A stretch of DNA of 64,000 nucleotides from Tetrahymena elliotti 4EA. Taxonomy: Eukaryota; Ciliophora; Oligohymenophorea; Hymenostomatida; Tetrahymenidae. The translations under genes were made by a program, and so were the position numbers. Position 1 is the stretch's first letter, and each line of letters begins with the position of its first letter. The notes beneath the pieces are model-generated. The model had not been told where the DNA came from. It worked only from the letters and a program-made list of their open reading frames with translations, and made no database searches. The stretch lies in the NCBI GenBank assembly GCA_000231825.2, contig JH720296.1, positions 186,001-250,000 of the forward strand, written 5' to 3'. Below, piece after piece: positions 38,501 through 55,403 of this stretch.

Positions 38501-38781
38501 ATTCCATTTGAGTTTCTTGTAAATATTTACTAGCTTAATTGCTTTTTTTTGTATTAAATTAACTTATTTTTAAGATCTATTACTTAATTTTAATTAAAGA
38601 ATTGAGGCCATAAATTTTATCAAGTAATTTGAGTTATTTTAAAGTATCTATTTTTCTTTGAAATTTTATTTAAAAAACCCATAGGATTAATGGTCTAGTA
38701 AAATTTTCTTACATCTAGTCTATCAAGAAAATAAGCATCTCTACCTAATATAAATTTATAAGCTTTAATAGGATAATTCAT
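35512..38781 (-). CDS. VWA-like protein 4, at least 927 aa
   Basis: The main exon is open from at least 38529 to TGA 35512-35514; the stretch from ATG 38295 alone gives 928 codons. Coding-like sequence continues upstream (HLYISCYQQQKIIDLFNLF) until an in-frame TGA near 38610. I infer a first exon from ATG 38781 to 38713 (MNYPIKAYKFILGRDAYF...), an intron with donor GTAAGA at 38712, and an acceptor at 38530 or 38542; both keep frame. Its first exon resembles the start of VWA-like protein 1. The VWA-like fold starts WSPFDLVVIVDYNNEF, with DYNNE at the MIDAS. It continues CRICFIFPDFS and QQSIFWISDG, then LYGGEFIWQKD and a long C-terminal extension. Function unknown; a paralogue of the three preceding genes. 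Confidence 0.78.
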
Positions 38782-40054
38782 TTTAAAATGTAATTCATCT
38801 ATATTTTTCAAACAGTAAGTTGGAAACTAAAGATTCTGTTATTCATTTTTTTTTTCATAAAAAATTAAAAAAATGGAAAGATTTTAATTTCATATTGTTA
38901 ATCATAATTTCAATCTTTAAAATTTTTTAATTTTTAAGAAAAAAACCTCTAATTAATTTAACAAAAAAATAGATAATTTTTCAGATTTTAAATATATTTA
39001 ATTTTAACTCTTCAAAGTAAAAAGTAAGATGAAGGGTATAATTCATAAAATTAAAAAGAAAGAAAAAATTCTGCCTTGATTAATGATTAACATTTGAGGA
39101 CAAGAATTAAGGTTATTTTAAAGAAAATGAATGCAATAGTAATGGAATATTTTAATCTCATGATGGTAAACTCTTATGCAGGGCATTAAAAATAATTGCT
39201 AAAAAGACTATGCAGAAATGATTTAACCTAATGGTCATAAATACAAAGGATTATGGAAAAATAACATAAAAATGATGAGAAATATTCTCAATCAAAAAAT
39301 TGCTAGAAACTCAATTAAAATATTTACATAGATTTAAAAAATAATTATTTTATCAACTTACTTGAAATTTTAACTAAATGAACTCAGGTTCATTTTTAAA
39401 GAATGTTTTGAAATCTTTATTTTTTTATTTTTAACATAATCTAAATCATATAAAACTTATTAATTTATAATTTACTTTTATAGATTTCTTTTTTTATTTA
39501 CTTGAATATTAAACTTATTTTTATTCTATATCCTCACTTGAAAAAACTTCTATTATTAAAATTAGTATTTATGAATATAATTTAGTTTTTTTAGACATTT
39601 TTATAAAGCTCCATATGAGCTACTTTTTAATCAAAAAATATTTTGCAGAATTAGTAAGTTTCTTATTTTAATTAGAAAGAATGAATAATTAAAGAAGATA
39701 TTTTCAAAGATAAATTAATAGAATAATTTGTAAGAAACCCATTTAGTTTATTGTTATCTTAAAACTATTTTTTAGAAATTTAAGTAAATAATAAAAATAA
39801 TTTTTTAAATAATAATCTAAAACCTTAACAAGATTTTTATTTCTATTTTATGTTCGAGGAAAAGATATTTTACTTTTTAAAAAATTTAATTTAAAAAAGT
39901 AATGAGATTAGTATTATTAAAGAATGAAGCTAAATTTTTGATTTTATAACATAATCAAAATTATCAAATTTAAAAAAACAAATATATTTATTCTACTCTT
40001 TAAATTTTTTAGGAAGTAAATGATGAAAATAACATTTAGGTTTCGAACATAAAT
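38782..40054. other. Divergent spacer before the kinase gene
   Basis: A/T-rich region carrying promoters for the minus-strand VWA-like gene 4 and the plus-strand kinase. An 85-codon code-6 frame at 39127-39381 is within chance expectation when only TGA stops, so it is not called. Confidence 0.45.
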
Positions 40055-40344
40055 ATGAATGCAAATTTTGAGTAAAATGAAATGTAGAGATTGATTGAAA
40101 CATTCAATCTTAACAGCTATTCTAAATTGGGTAGTTAAGAAAAAATTGTTGGCTTTAAATGTTTATTTATTTTATATGGTTGAGCTATTAAGCAAAAATT
40201 AAATAGTAAATCAGAAAAAACATTTCAAAGTGAAAAAATAAATAAACAATCAGAAAATCACATCTTTTAAATTTACTTATAAAAATATTATCTTTCAACC
40301 AAGCTACAAAAAAAAGTAATAATCAAAATTAAAGGTTAAGAAAG

Positions 40345-42144
<1,800 letters not shown>

Positions 42145-43076
42145 TTTATTATAAAAAATATAATTGAAATAACAAACTAAGAAAAAGAATAATATGAAAA
42201 TAAATAATAAAAACATTTGAATTTTCGGATATCTTTAATAAATCTCACTATCAATAAACATTATGTAAATAACTCAATTTAATTAATTAAAATCTAATCT
42301 AATTTTTAAAACATTTAAATTTACCAAAAATTTATTTATTTTAACAATTAACTTATAATCACTAACTATTAAATCTTGTATTTACATAATTATTTATTAC
42401 TTACTCACTCTTTCTCTATATCTATTTTCAACTTTTATTAAATATTTCTTTCAAATACAAGCTCATCATCTATTTTGAATTTTATAATTCTTATCGTTTT
42501 TACAAAAAAATCCACTCATTACAAGAATTTTGATAAATTTACTAGTTGTCTTAAATTTAATGATATTAAATACATTTTTATTTTTTAATCATATTTATGA
42601 TTCTTATTAATGTTTAAAAAAATCTGAGTATTTTTAAATGCAAGTAGTACATTTCACAAAATGTGTAGAATAAGTTAGGAAATATTAAGATTACTTTTAT
42701 AAAATTTAAGAAATATCTTTAAAAATAATAAAATTATTGTGATATTTACAGAACATATAAAAAATAAGTATACAAAGTTGTTGTGAATTTTTTAAATAAA
42801 TTTTTAGATTTCATATTTATAAAATAAGGTAAGATGATAATTGCTCATACAAATATTTAGCTTAGAGGAAATGGTAAATAATAAAAAAATTGAAAGTTTT
42901 AACTTAGAAAAAATAAATCACTATGTTAATTTAAAGACAGTTCATGATGCTAAATAAAAAAGTAATAATAATATTCATAAAGTTTAGCTTTCAATATCAA
43001 ATAAAAATTAGATAGATGGATTAACAAATTTATTTTAAATTACATTAGGATAACCATAAAGAATTTTTTACTATCA
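42145..43076. other. AT-rich spacer
   Basis: Convergent region 3' of the kinase gene. A 74-codon plus-strand frame starts at 42871 but overlaps the better minus-strand frame next to it and is not called. Confidence 0.45.
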
Positions 43077-43343
43077 TCAAACAAAACATAGATGAAAACA
43101 TAAATAATATTATTTTTTGTTTACTTTATCGTAATTATTATTTGCTTGGAAATTCACCACAGAAAAATTTAAATTCATCTTCTCCCTCAACTTATAATAC
43201 CAAGCATTTTTCTTTTGATGAGCAGCAGTCTTCATCTTCAGAACGTTGCTGTTAAGATGGAAAGCATTAAGCTTTTTGAATAAAGCCCTTTTTTTATGGA
43301 TTGACTTTGAATTAGCGAAACTCAAAATAAGGAGCAGCACCAT
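43077..43343 (-). CDS. Possible small secreted basic protein, 88 aa
   Basis: ATG 43343 is the first Met after an in-frame TGA. The product begins with a compact hydrophobic stretch, MVLLLILSFANSKS, which looks like a signal peptide, and is then strongly basic (IHKKRALFKKLNAFHL, HQKKNAWYYKLREKMN). The region is less A/T-rich than its surroundings, with ordinary codons and only one TAA as Gln near the end, which supports coding. No cysteine pattern or known family was recognised. It could be a small secreted or vesicle-targeted peptide; moderate doubt remains because of its length. Confidence 0.42.
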
Positions 43344-43934
43344 AAAGAAAATTTTGAGACCTTTGATTTTATTTAAATTTTTTAATATTTTTTATCAAAT
43401 AAATTAAGAAATAATTTTTTAAATAATACAACGATTGAAGAAATACTTAAAAAATATCTTAAATTACAAAAAAAAACAAATAAATTAAAAACTTAAATAA
43501 GATAGATGATTTAAATTTTATTTATAAAGTTTGATTATTTGTTAAAGCCTAATTGGTACTGTAAAACCTAAATAGTGACTGTTTGTGAGTTAAGAGGTTT
43601 CTATTAAAATGGTACTTTTTTTTCAATAATTTATTTAATCTTCAAATAATTTTTGATTGACAGATAATAAATGAAAAGTTAGGGTAAGTTGATAAATGAA
43701 TGTTTTATAATTTTTATTAATGTAATTATGAATTATATATTTTTACATATATTTGAAATAAATTTTTGAAAAATAAATTACTTATTTATTATTTGAATTA
43801 TTTTCTTAAATATATTAAATTTTTATTTTTAATTAAGGGGCTTATTTAATCTATAAATATTTCTATCTGATGATTATATTTATTTATTATTTATTTTTGT
43901 TAATATTTTTACTTTTATTGAAATAGAGTTTTAA
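43344..43934. other. AT-rich spacer
   Basis: About 590 nt between the small protein and the methyltransferase gene, both on the minus strand. Nothing recognisable. Confidence 0.45.
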
Positions 43935-46268
43935 TCAAATAGACTTTACTTGGTTATTTACATTTAAATTTATTTTATTTCCATCAACTTGAATGTTATT
44001 ATATTCATCAAAGTAGAAATCACTACCATTATCACTGTAGTCATCTTAGAAACCTCCATCAGTATAGCTGTCTTGTATTTCGATCTAATCTCCAAGACTG
44101 CTTTCAACAATTCCTCCATATAATGAATTGCTTTAAGAATCTTTATCCATAGAAACATTCTTCGAATTAAAACCTTTAGGTGATTGCAAATTTAAATCTT
44201 AGGACTATTAGAGTGTACCATATTAAACATCTAATTAAAAGCTTTATTGAGATGTGAAACTATTAGGGAATTAATTAGGAGATCCTTGTAAATCTGAAGC
44301 ACTGTCACAAACATTTTAGAAGTTATTTGTTATATTTAAAATATTGTATATTTCTTTTTCATTTAATGTTTTTTCTTTCAATAATTCATCAGTGAAAGCA
44401 TTCAACAAATTTTTTTACTTCTAGAGATCATTGATATCAATTGATTTAGCTAAGCATCTAATCAATCTAAACATACCTACCTTCTTTTATATATTATTTA
44501 ATAAATCTAAAACTTTTTCTTCATAAGGACCTTTGTAGTAGCTATTATCTCTAATATATTCCTAGAGGAACTTAATTTCATCTTCTTAAGTTATCTGATT
44601 ATTTTTTATTAATAATTTTTTTAAATTGACAAAATGTAAATATTACCTTTGATACATCTCCTAACAAAATCAAAAAGTATTTAATTTTTCCATTGAGGTA
44701 TATAACTTCAATATGAGGACAATGGTGCTATATCATGTCTCTATAATATTTTGAAATTAAATATTAGTGATAGAAAATAATTTTTTTTTAAATTACAGAG
44801 GCAAATTTCTATAGACTCTATAAAATTTATCCATCAAAATAGGAATTTGGTTAATGTCTATGTAGTAAGGTAACAAGATAGCAATGTTCTTAGACATTCT
44901 ATATGCATTTTTCATAGCTTTTAAGATATTCGGAGAAGAATGCTTGAATATATCAGGTTTAGTTGATTCGGAAATCATATCTATCTATGGGTTTATGAAA
45001 ACTATATCTGCTCTTAATTAGCCTAGCTCTCCACTTTCTAGTGATAAGAAATCTGCCTAAATAAATTCTACATTTTAGTGATCAGGTTTATGAGTTTTAA
45101 CATTTTCAATACAATTATTAATTGCTTTTATGCTTTTATCAACAGCAAAGACAAATTTATTAATTTTAGAAAACTAATTTATATTTGACAAAATTAATTA
45201 ATATCAAAAATATAATAATATCAATAATATAATTTATAAGAGTAAAAATTGCTTTTTAAGTATTACTTAGATAGTGTTTCCTCCTTAACCACAGCAAGCA
45301 TCAATCAAAATGGGATACTTTTTGAATTTTTATGCAATATGAAAAGCAATTTTTTAAGGAGTGAAGTTATCAACCTAATCAATATCTACTTTAAATTTTG
45401 CATAAAGATTTTAGTAGCTCAAAAAATCAACATTATTATTTGTTTAGATTTTAGAATTAGTAAATACTGTAGTGTTGTTGTTTGAAGAATTGATACTATC
45501 TTAACTTGTATTTATTTGCTTGGGTACATTTAAAGTTTAATTAGGAGCTGCTTTAAACAATAAATTAGTATTGTTTAATATACTAGAAGTACTCTTATTC
45601 GAAGCAAGAGAGTAATTAAATGTTCCTCCATTTATATAAAAAGCTTAATTGCTACTATAGGCAAGAGTTATATACTTGTTTCCTGAATCTCTTAGAAAAA
45701 AGAATTTATTCAAAGGGAACTTTTGCTTTACTTACTGGTCTATTTGCTATAGGAATTATTAATCCTTAACCTACTTTTTTTCTATAATTTTTTAGAAATG
45801 TTCAATGTTACTAGCATCTAAAGAGCAGGCTATCATTTTATCCTTCTCAGTACCTCCTTGACCATTTCCTTTTTTATCTGATTCATTGATATCTTAACCT
45901 TTGAAGTTATAATCATAATTGGGTGTATTCACACCTGATGTATAAAAACTATTATAATTGTTATTGTGAGTTTCATTAGTATCTCTGTGGTGTTTCTTTT
46001 CGCTGTTCAAATATGAATATATTGTTTTCTCTGATTTATTTCCAAATTAGTTATTATTTCCATTGATATTATTATTATTTTATTGTATATTATCTGTTTT
46101 ATTATCTAATATATGATTAGCATAATGTTTAGTATCTTAATTTTGAGTTGTAGATACTTGACTGGAGCTCATGCTCTTTAAATTAATCTAACTTTGCAAC
46201 TATTTACTCTATTTCCTGACTTCTTGGTCTTCATTTTTACTTTTTTCATAAACAAAGCATTTGAACAT
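43935..46268 (-). CDS. Trimethylguanosine synthase-like RNA cap methyltransferase, 710 aa
   Basis: Exons 46268-45267, 45173-44797, 44740-44647 and 44594-43935 total 711 codons. A Q/N/S-rich N-terminus leads to a class I methyltransferase domain of the TGS1 family. It shows DNFTPQKIAFHIAQKF, the SAM loop DACCGQGGNTIQ (about 323-334), FVFAVDKSIKAINN, NVEFIQADFLSL and ADIVFINPQ (about 389-397), ending with IEVIYLNGKIKYFLILLGD. TGS1 enzymes convert m7G caps of small RNAs to trimethylguanosine. In the family the motif after motif III reads SPPWGGP, and its Trp stacks on the cap base; here it is NPQ with no Trp, so activity or substrate may differ. A 180-residue acidic C-terminal extension is added. 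Upstream coding-like fragments (46480-46810) hint at further 5' exons. Confidence 0.8.
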
Positions 46269-47763
46269 TTGCTTAAATTTATAGATTTAAGATATTTGTA
46301 ATGGCTAAGTAGTATCTAATATCTATTGAAAAGCTTCTATTTTATTAATAAAAAAATTTAGAGATTTAAAATAATCAAATTTATAATATGATTTTCAATA
46401 TTAGATATAATTGTATGCTTAATATTAATTATATTTTCTGATTATTTTACATCATTATTAAATATCTATACTTTCTTGCTTGTTTGTTGTCTTCTTTTTA
46501 TCTCTTTCACTTCTTTTAATCCAATTTGTGATATTTTACTGTTTAACAAAATTAATATTTAGTTCTAAAAGCATCGTCATCATCATTTTTCTATCCAAAA
46601 AGAAAATCAATTTGTATTCTCTCTTCTATTGCGATATTGTGAGAAATATTTATATTTTTAACTCTAAATTTACTATTACACCTCCAAATTAATTTATATT
46701 CTTTTTCTTTTAATTTCAGCTAAATTTTTTGTTTTCAACATTTATGTAAACAATTTAGATACTCTTGATAGTCATTATGTCTTCCTGTTTATTTATCAAA
46801 TATTATCATTTTCATTTAAAATTACAAAAATTACTATGTGATAATTTATATTATTTTTCAAACTGTGATTGATTTTTAAAATAAAATAAATAAAAAAAAT
46901 TAATTTTTAAATTTACTTAATAAGGTATTTTTGTGTTTTACTTAATTTTGTGAAAGAAAGTCTAAAAAAATTTTAAGAAAGATAAAATAACAAATTAAAA
47001 AGTGGAAATCAAAATTCTTGAAAAGAATTAAAAATTTTTAACCTATTAAAGTATTTCAAAAAATTTCATTTAAAATATTGAAAGCATTAAATATTTAATA
47101 GATAAATTATTAAAGATAAGTGAAAATACATTATATCTAATAAAAAAAGCATACTCACTTATTTTTTTATTTGTAAACTAAAGTATTTGTTTTATTGATG
47201 TTGCTTATAAAATGTATTAAATTCTTTTTTAATTTTGAAAATAGCCCAATAAAAAATAAAAAGAAATAATTTTAATTCTAAGTTTATTTTTTGAACATTT
47301 ATTTTTAATGATAGATTAACTTAAAATTTCTGTAATAATTTTCAATGTTAGAAATTAATTTAGTAATCTAAATTATGCGTTGTTTTTAGTAGATCATACA
47401 TGTTTAGTTTTGATATATATTAGTCATCAATGAAGGTAGTTTTTTCTACTTATATTTAAATGAAATTGCAGAAATCATCCTTTTATTTTTCAAAAATAAT
47501 TCATTTAAAAAAAATATGAAGTATAATTTGTTTTACTTTAATTTTTGAGAGAGATGATTCAATTATTGACATTATAATTAACAGAAAAACAAAGAAAAAA
47601 AAATTTTAGAAACAGATTATACAAATTTAAAAGCACAAAACTCTTTAAATAAAGACTAAGAAAGTAAAAGAAATAATACTACTTTTAAAGATATAAAATA
47701 AAGTATACTTTTTGAAACAACCAAAAGAGTCTAGATACATAAACTTAAGTTGCAGCATATACA
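46269..47763. other. Divergent spacer with possible 5' exons
   Basis: Lies between two divergent genes. On the minus strand, 46480-46810 holds frames with protein-like content (a start MIIFDKQTGRHNDYQEYLN, and a segment KEYKLIWRCNSKFRVKN) that may be 5' exons of the methyltransferase gene. I could not join them with consistent splice phases. The part nearest 47763 is the promoter and leader of the NDR kinase. Confidence 0.4.
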
Positions 47764-51227
<3,464 letters not shown>

Positions 51228-52496
51228 AAGTGTAAAAAGATTACTTTAAAAAAATTATAATGTAAGACTCCTACAATCGTTATTAATTACTACAACCTAT
51301 TTGATTGCTTTTCTTTAAATAATTTTAGATAAAATGATAAGTGCTAATAATATAGGCTTTAATTAACAATATTACCTTAAAATATAAAAATCATAAATTT
51401 TATAAAACTCTCAAAAATTTATATGCAATTAATTGAATATTATAATTTAAGTTTATTTTAACTGCCTCTAAAACAAAATACATTTATTCTAAAATTATTT
51501 ATCATCAAGGTTAATTATTAATTTTTTTCTAACTTTATTTCACACCATCTTTTTCTATCAATATTTGTAGATTAAACTACTTTAAAAATCAGCTTTTTAT
51601 AAAATCTTTTGTGCAAATATTTAAATATTCAAAAGGTATTTCTGCTATTATTTTTTTTCTAAAATTATTAGATATTATATTTTTATTGATTATTCCTCAA
51701 TAATAAGCCATCAATATTACAAAATTTTATGAAGTTCTCAGATAATACTATAATTGGTTAACATAAATCAGAAAAGGGAAAAAATCAAATAAATATTGTC
51801 TGAAATGAATTTATTCTGATTTCTACAACATACATAACAGATTATTTTGAGATATGTTTTAAATTAAATTAAAATAATAAAAAATAGAAAAAATGAAATT
51901 TTGAAAAAATATTATAAAAATTAATCAGTTTTTTAAAAGAGTTTACTATAAGAAAAATTTAGCAATAAGCAATTAAATTAAATTCTTTAAAGTGAAATCT
52001 TTTTTTCAGTTAAATTTTCTAAAAAATAGAATTTGCTAACTTTTGTTGAAATAAATCTAAAACATTTTTACTTTTACATTTAAATTTTTATCTCATAATT
52101 CATAATATAATTCTCTAAATTTTTATATTTCCAGTCGAAAGAAGAATTTTACAAATAAAATAAAAGCTAGCTATTTTAATTATTTTTTTAAAACATTTTT
52201 AGAAAATATATCAAAATTTTGCAATTTCCCTGAATAAATTAGCTTGAAAATAAATGATAATTTTGCATAATTGTATGGTGTTGTCGATTATGTATACTTT
52301 GCCACATTAAGAACACATATGACAACATAAGTTTGGAAGAATATTTCTATTTAAAGAATAATTTAACTAACTAATTCTTCAACTAATATCCTATTTATTT
52401 ATTTAAATTTGTTTTTTTGAGTGTATTTGTTTGGTTGTTTCATCTACTTACTAGATTTCTTTCAACCAAATCAATTTGCAAACAAAACATTTTTTT
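51228..52496. other. Convergent AT-rich spacer
   Basis: 3'-to-3' spacer between the NDR kinase and the small twin-CX3C gene, about 1.27 kb. Nothing recognisable beyond A/T runs. Confidence 0.5.
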
Positions 52497-53475
52497 TCAG
52501 AACTTTTATCTACGGACACCAGCTAAGCAAGCTCTGTAAACATTTTAAGGAGTGGTAGGGTACATATCAGCATGAACTCTCAAATCCTTGATAGTGTCTA
52601 TTATTTTATTAAATTTTATGTTGATAAATGCAAATTTTTAACTAAAAAAGGATCATATTGAATGCGCTTTATGCTAAAAATAATATATTAATAATCAAAA
52701 ATAATGAGTCTACCGAGTTCACCCTTGTAAGTCCAGTATAATTCAGCAGCCCATCTTTTGCACATTTATTGAGCTTCGATTCTAAATAATTCAGAAAAAT
52801 ATTTTAATATAAATCATTTCTAATCTTCATTTGCAAATTCTAAAAATCTAAATTGCCTAATTATTTTCAATCCTATATTTAAGATACGCTTCAAAATTTG
52901 CTTGATGATTTGTATGCTTTTTTATGTATGTGTACTATCTAACAACACTAAGCAAATAAAAATAAAAGGCAGAAAAGGAAATATACAACTTTAAAAGCAA
53001 AATATTCATACCTTCCTTCAGGATCGTTAACTCTGCCAACTCCGAAATCGCAACCCTTCCAGCATTATTAAATGGAGGGATTCCAGAACTATAATTTTAA
53101 ATATTGAAAAATAAATTAATTGGATAGCACTATCTTTATTATATTATTTGAATTGTTTCTAAATCATTGAATGATTATAATTATATCATTTTCAGATATG
53201 TCTGATAGAAAATTAATTACAGAGAATAATTCATTGCATTGGGCGTAGCAAAGACCACCTTGATATCTATTTTGATGAGCAGCTATATTTTTTGAAAGAA
53301 AAAAATGGTTTATATCTTTGATATTCTTTGCGCTAAAAAAAGAAAGGATTACTTTAGGCCATTTCAAGAGACTATTTACTAAAATTCCTTTTTTATTTAT
53401 TTAGATTTTCTTTATCTTTTTAAGACTTAATAATTTATAATTCGATTAATCAAAAAGACCTTCTTTATTTTTCAT
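52497..53475 (-). CDS. Small protein with twin CX3C motifs, about 166 aa
   Basis: Exons 53475-53221, 53088-53012, 52781-52714 and 52597-52497 total 167 codons. The well-supported part runs from GGLCYAQCNELFS through WNPSIQQCWKGCDFGVGRV to EAQQMCKRWAAELYWTYKG, ending CLAGVRRQKF. Two CX3C pairs separated by 13 residues match the disulfide pattern of small TIM chaperones of the mitochondrial intermembrane space, so a mitochondrial role is inferred, but the C-terminal half goes beyond a normal small TIM. The region is GC-richer than its flanks. The N-terminus is uncertain: ATG 53475 is in frame, yet an ATG at 53385 in another frame starts a better-looking MAQSNPFFFQRKEYQRY segment that would need a one-base shift to join. 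Confidence 0.7.
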
Positions 53476-55403
53476 TTTATTTCTTTTCTTCTCAATATTA
53501 TTTGTATCAAAACCTATCATTCATAATATAAACAAAGGCTATTTAACACTTATCTAAATATTTGCTTGACATTTCAAATATTGAAAGCACAAAAAAGCAA
53601 ACTAAACAAAAAACAATTGAAAATATATAAGTTGATGAATTAAAGTCACAGTCTTAAATATTTTTTATATCTATTTAGTATTATAAAATTAATGCCCTTC
53701 ACTTAACTATTAGAATTTTAAAATAGTAAATACAAATACTTAAATTAATCAATTAAATCATTTTAAAATAGAAAGAAGAGTGCAAGTTAAATTAGAATGA
53801 TTAAAATATAATATTTTATGATCTTATCAAAAAAAACTAAATAATTTTTTTAAAATAGAAATTAAATATTTTAAAATAAAATAAAAATAATTAGAGAATA
53901 TTTGATAAAAGGCTTCTAATACCCTAAATTACTTGATCAATATTTTATTTTTCAATATTCATGACATTTCAAATATAGGATTATCATATTTTGTGAGAGT
54001 TTAAAAAAATATTATTTAACACTCACTCTCAACTAACTAATCTTAATTAAAATAAATATAAAAAATTAATTTCTCAAAAAAAATAACATAAAACATTTTC
54101 TAATAAATGATTTTAGAAATTTCAAGTTCATGTAATTTTAAAAAACTAAAATAATCTTAAAACATTTAAATTTAGTTTTAATATTAACATAAATTCACAA
54201 AAAGAAGTTTTATTAGTTTAGCTTAAATTATCTTCTAGTAGTAATCTTATAACTTAAAATTAAGTTATTATATTTTAATTCTGATAATTAAGCACTAAAT
54301 TACATTAGGGTTTCTTATTATTAAACTATTATTAAGATATGACTTGCTGAATATGAGTTGGTTTTGTTAATTAGCCCATAATCTGTGAACGAGATAGGCT
54401 TTTTATTAAGAATTTTTAAGGAATAAATTTGTACATGTTGCTAACACCAGCATGCTATTTATCAAAACATAAAAACAATTAATTAAAATATGTCATCATC
54501 CCTAGTTATCATTTTAATAGATGTGAGGTATTCTATTATTAATAAGGATCAGAACATATAAAAACATGCAAATAGAAATAATTTACTCAGAATTCAAATT
54601 TTTAATTAAAAAACTTAAATTTACACTTAAACATTGAGAATTAATTGAGATAGATATTAAAAAACAAACATAGAAAAAGAATCCAGATAAAAATATATAG
54701 TAATCATTTTAGAACAACAGAATAATTTTTAAATAAATAATTCAAATAAAAAATTAGAATAATTTACTAATAATGATTAAATTAATAAATCTTGCATTCA
54801 CAACATTAATATCTACACTAATCTTTTAAATATAGTATTAGTGCTGAACAACAAACATCAATTGTTTCTAAGTAAGTATACTAAAAATAGCAATAAGAAA
54901 TACATAAATAAATGATATGGTGTATATTAAATATTTCTTTAAATATTTATTGGTTCAATATGTTGATTAACCTCGTTTAAACTATTTTTATCTTTCTGTA
55001 TCAAATTAAAAAACTTACTAGAAATAATTAAAATAAATATTTACATACTAAACACAACTAGTAATAAAGAAGTATTACAATTTCCTTGAATAGATAGATA
55101 ATAATCAAAACTTTTAAAACCACATCACATTTATAATTTTAATTTATTTACCAAACAATATAAGTTATTTGTTTAATTGGCTGACTGATAGATTGGACAG
55201 CAATTTTTTTCTTGTCTTATTGAATTTGAAAATTAAGATACTAACTCTTAATAAAGAATTGATAAAAAATAACAAAATTTAAAAATATACAAACTAATAA
55301 ATATTCTTTTTACTTTACAAAAATTAGATTATTTTACAAACTATCAAATAGGTAGGTAGGTAGGATAGAATACATAAGGAGATATACATAATAAAAATGT
55401 CAT
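53476..55403. other. Divergent AT-rich spacer
   Basis: Nearly 2 kb of A/T-rich DNA between divergent genes, carrying both promoters. Apart from the TAGG repeat close to its right end I see no structure. Confidence 0.5.
55349..55364 (+). repeat. (TAGG)4 tandem repeat
   Basis: Four exact TAGG units, GC-richer than their surroundings, about 40 bp upstream of the proposed start of the Q/N-rich gene. They may be part of its leader or promoter. Confidence 0.75.

Noticed and set aside
39127..39381. 85-codon plus-strand frame with ATG start and TGA end
   Set aside because: With only TGA as stop in A/T-rich DNA, frames this long are common. No motif or unusual composition supports it.
42871..43095. 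74-codon plus-strand frame
   Set aside because: It overlaps the better-supported minus-strand frame and has no recognisable feature.
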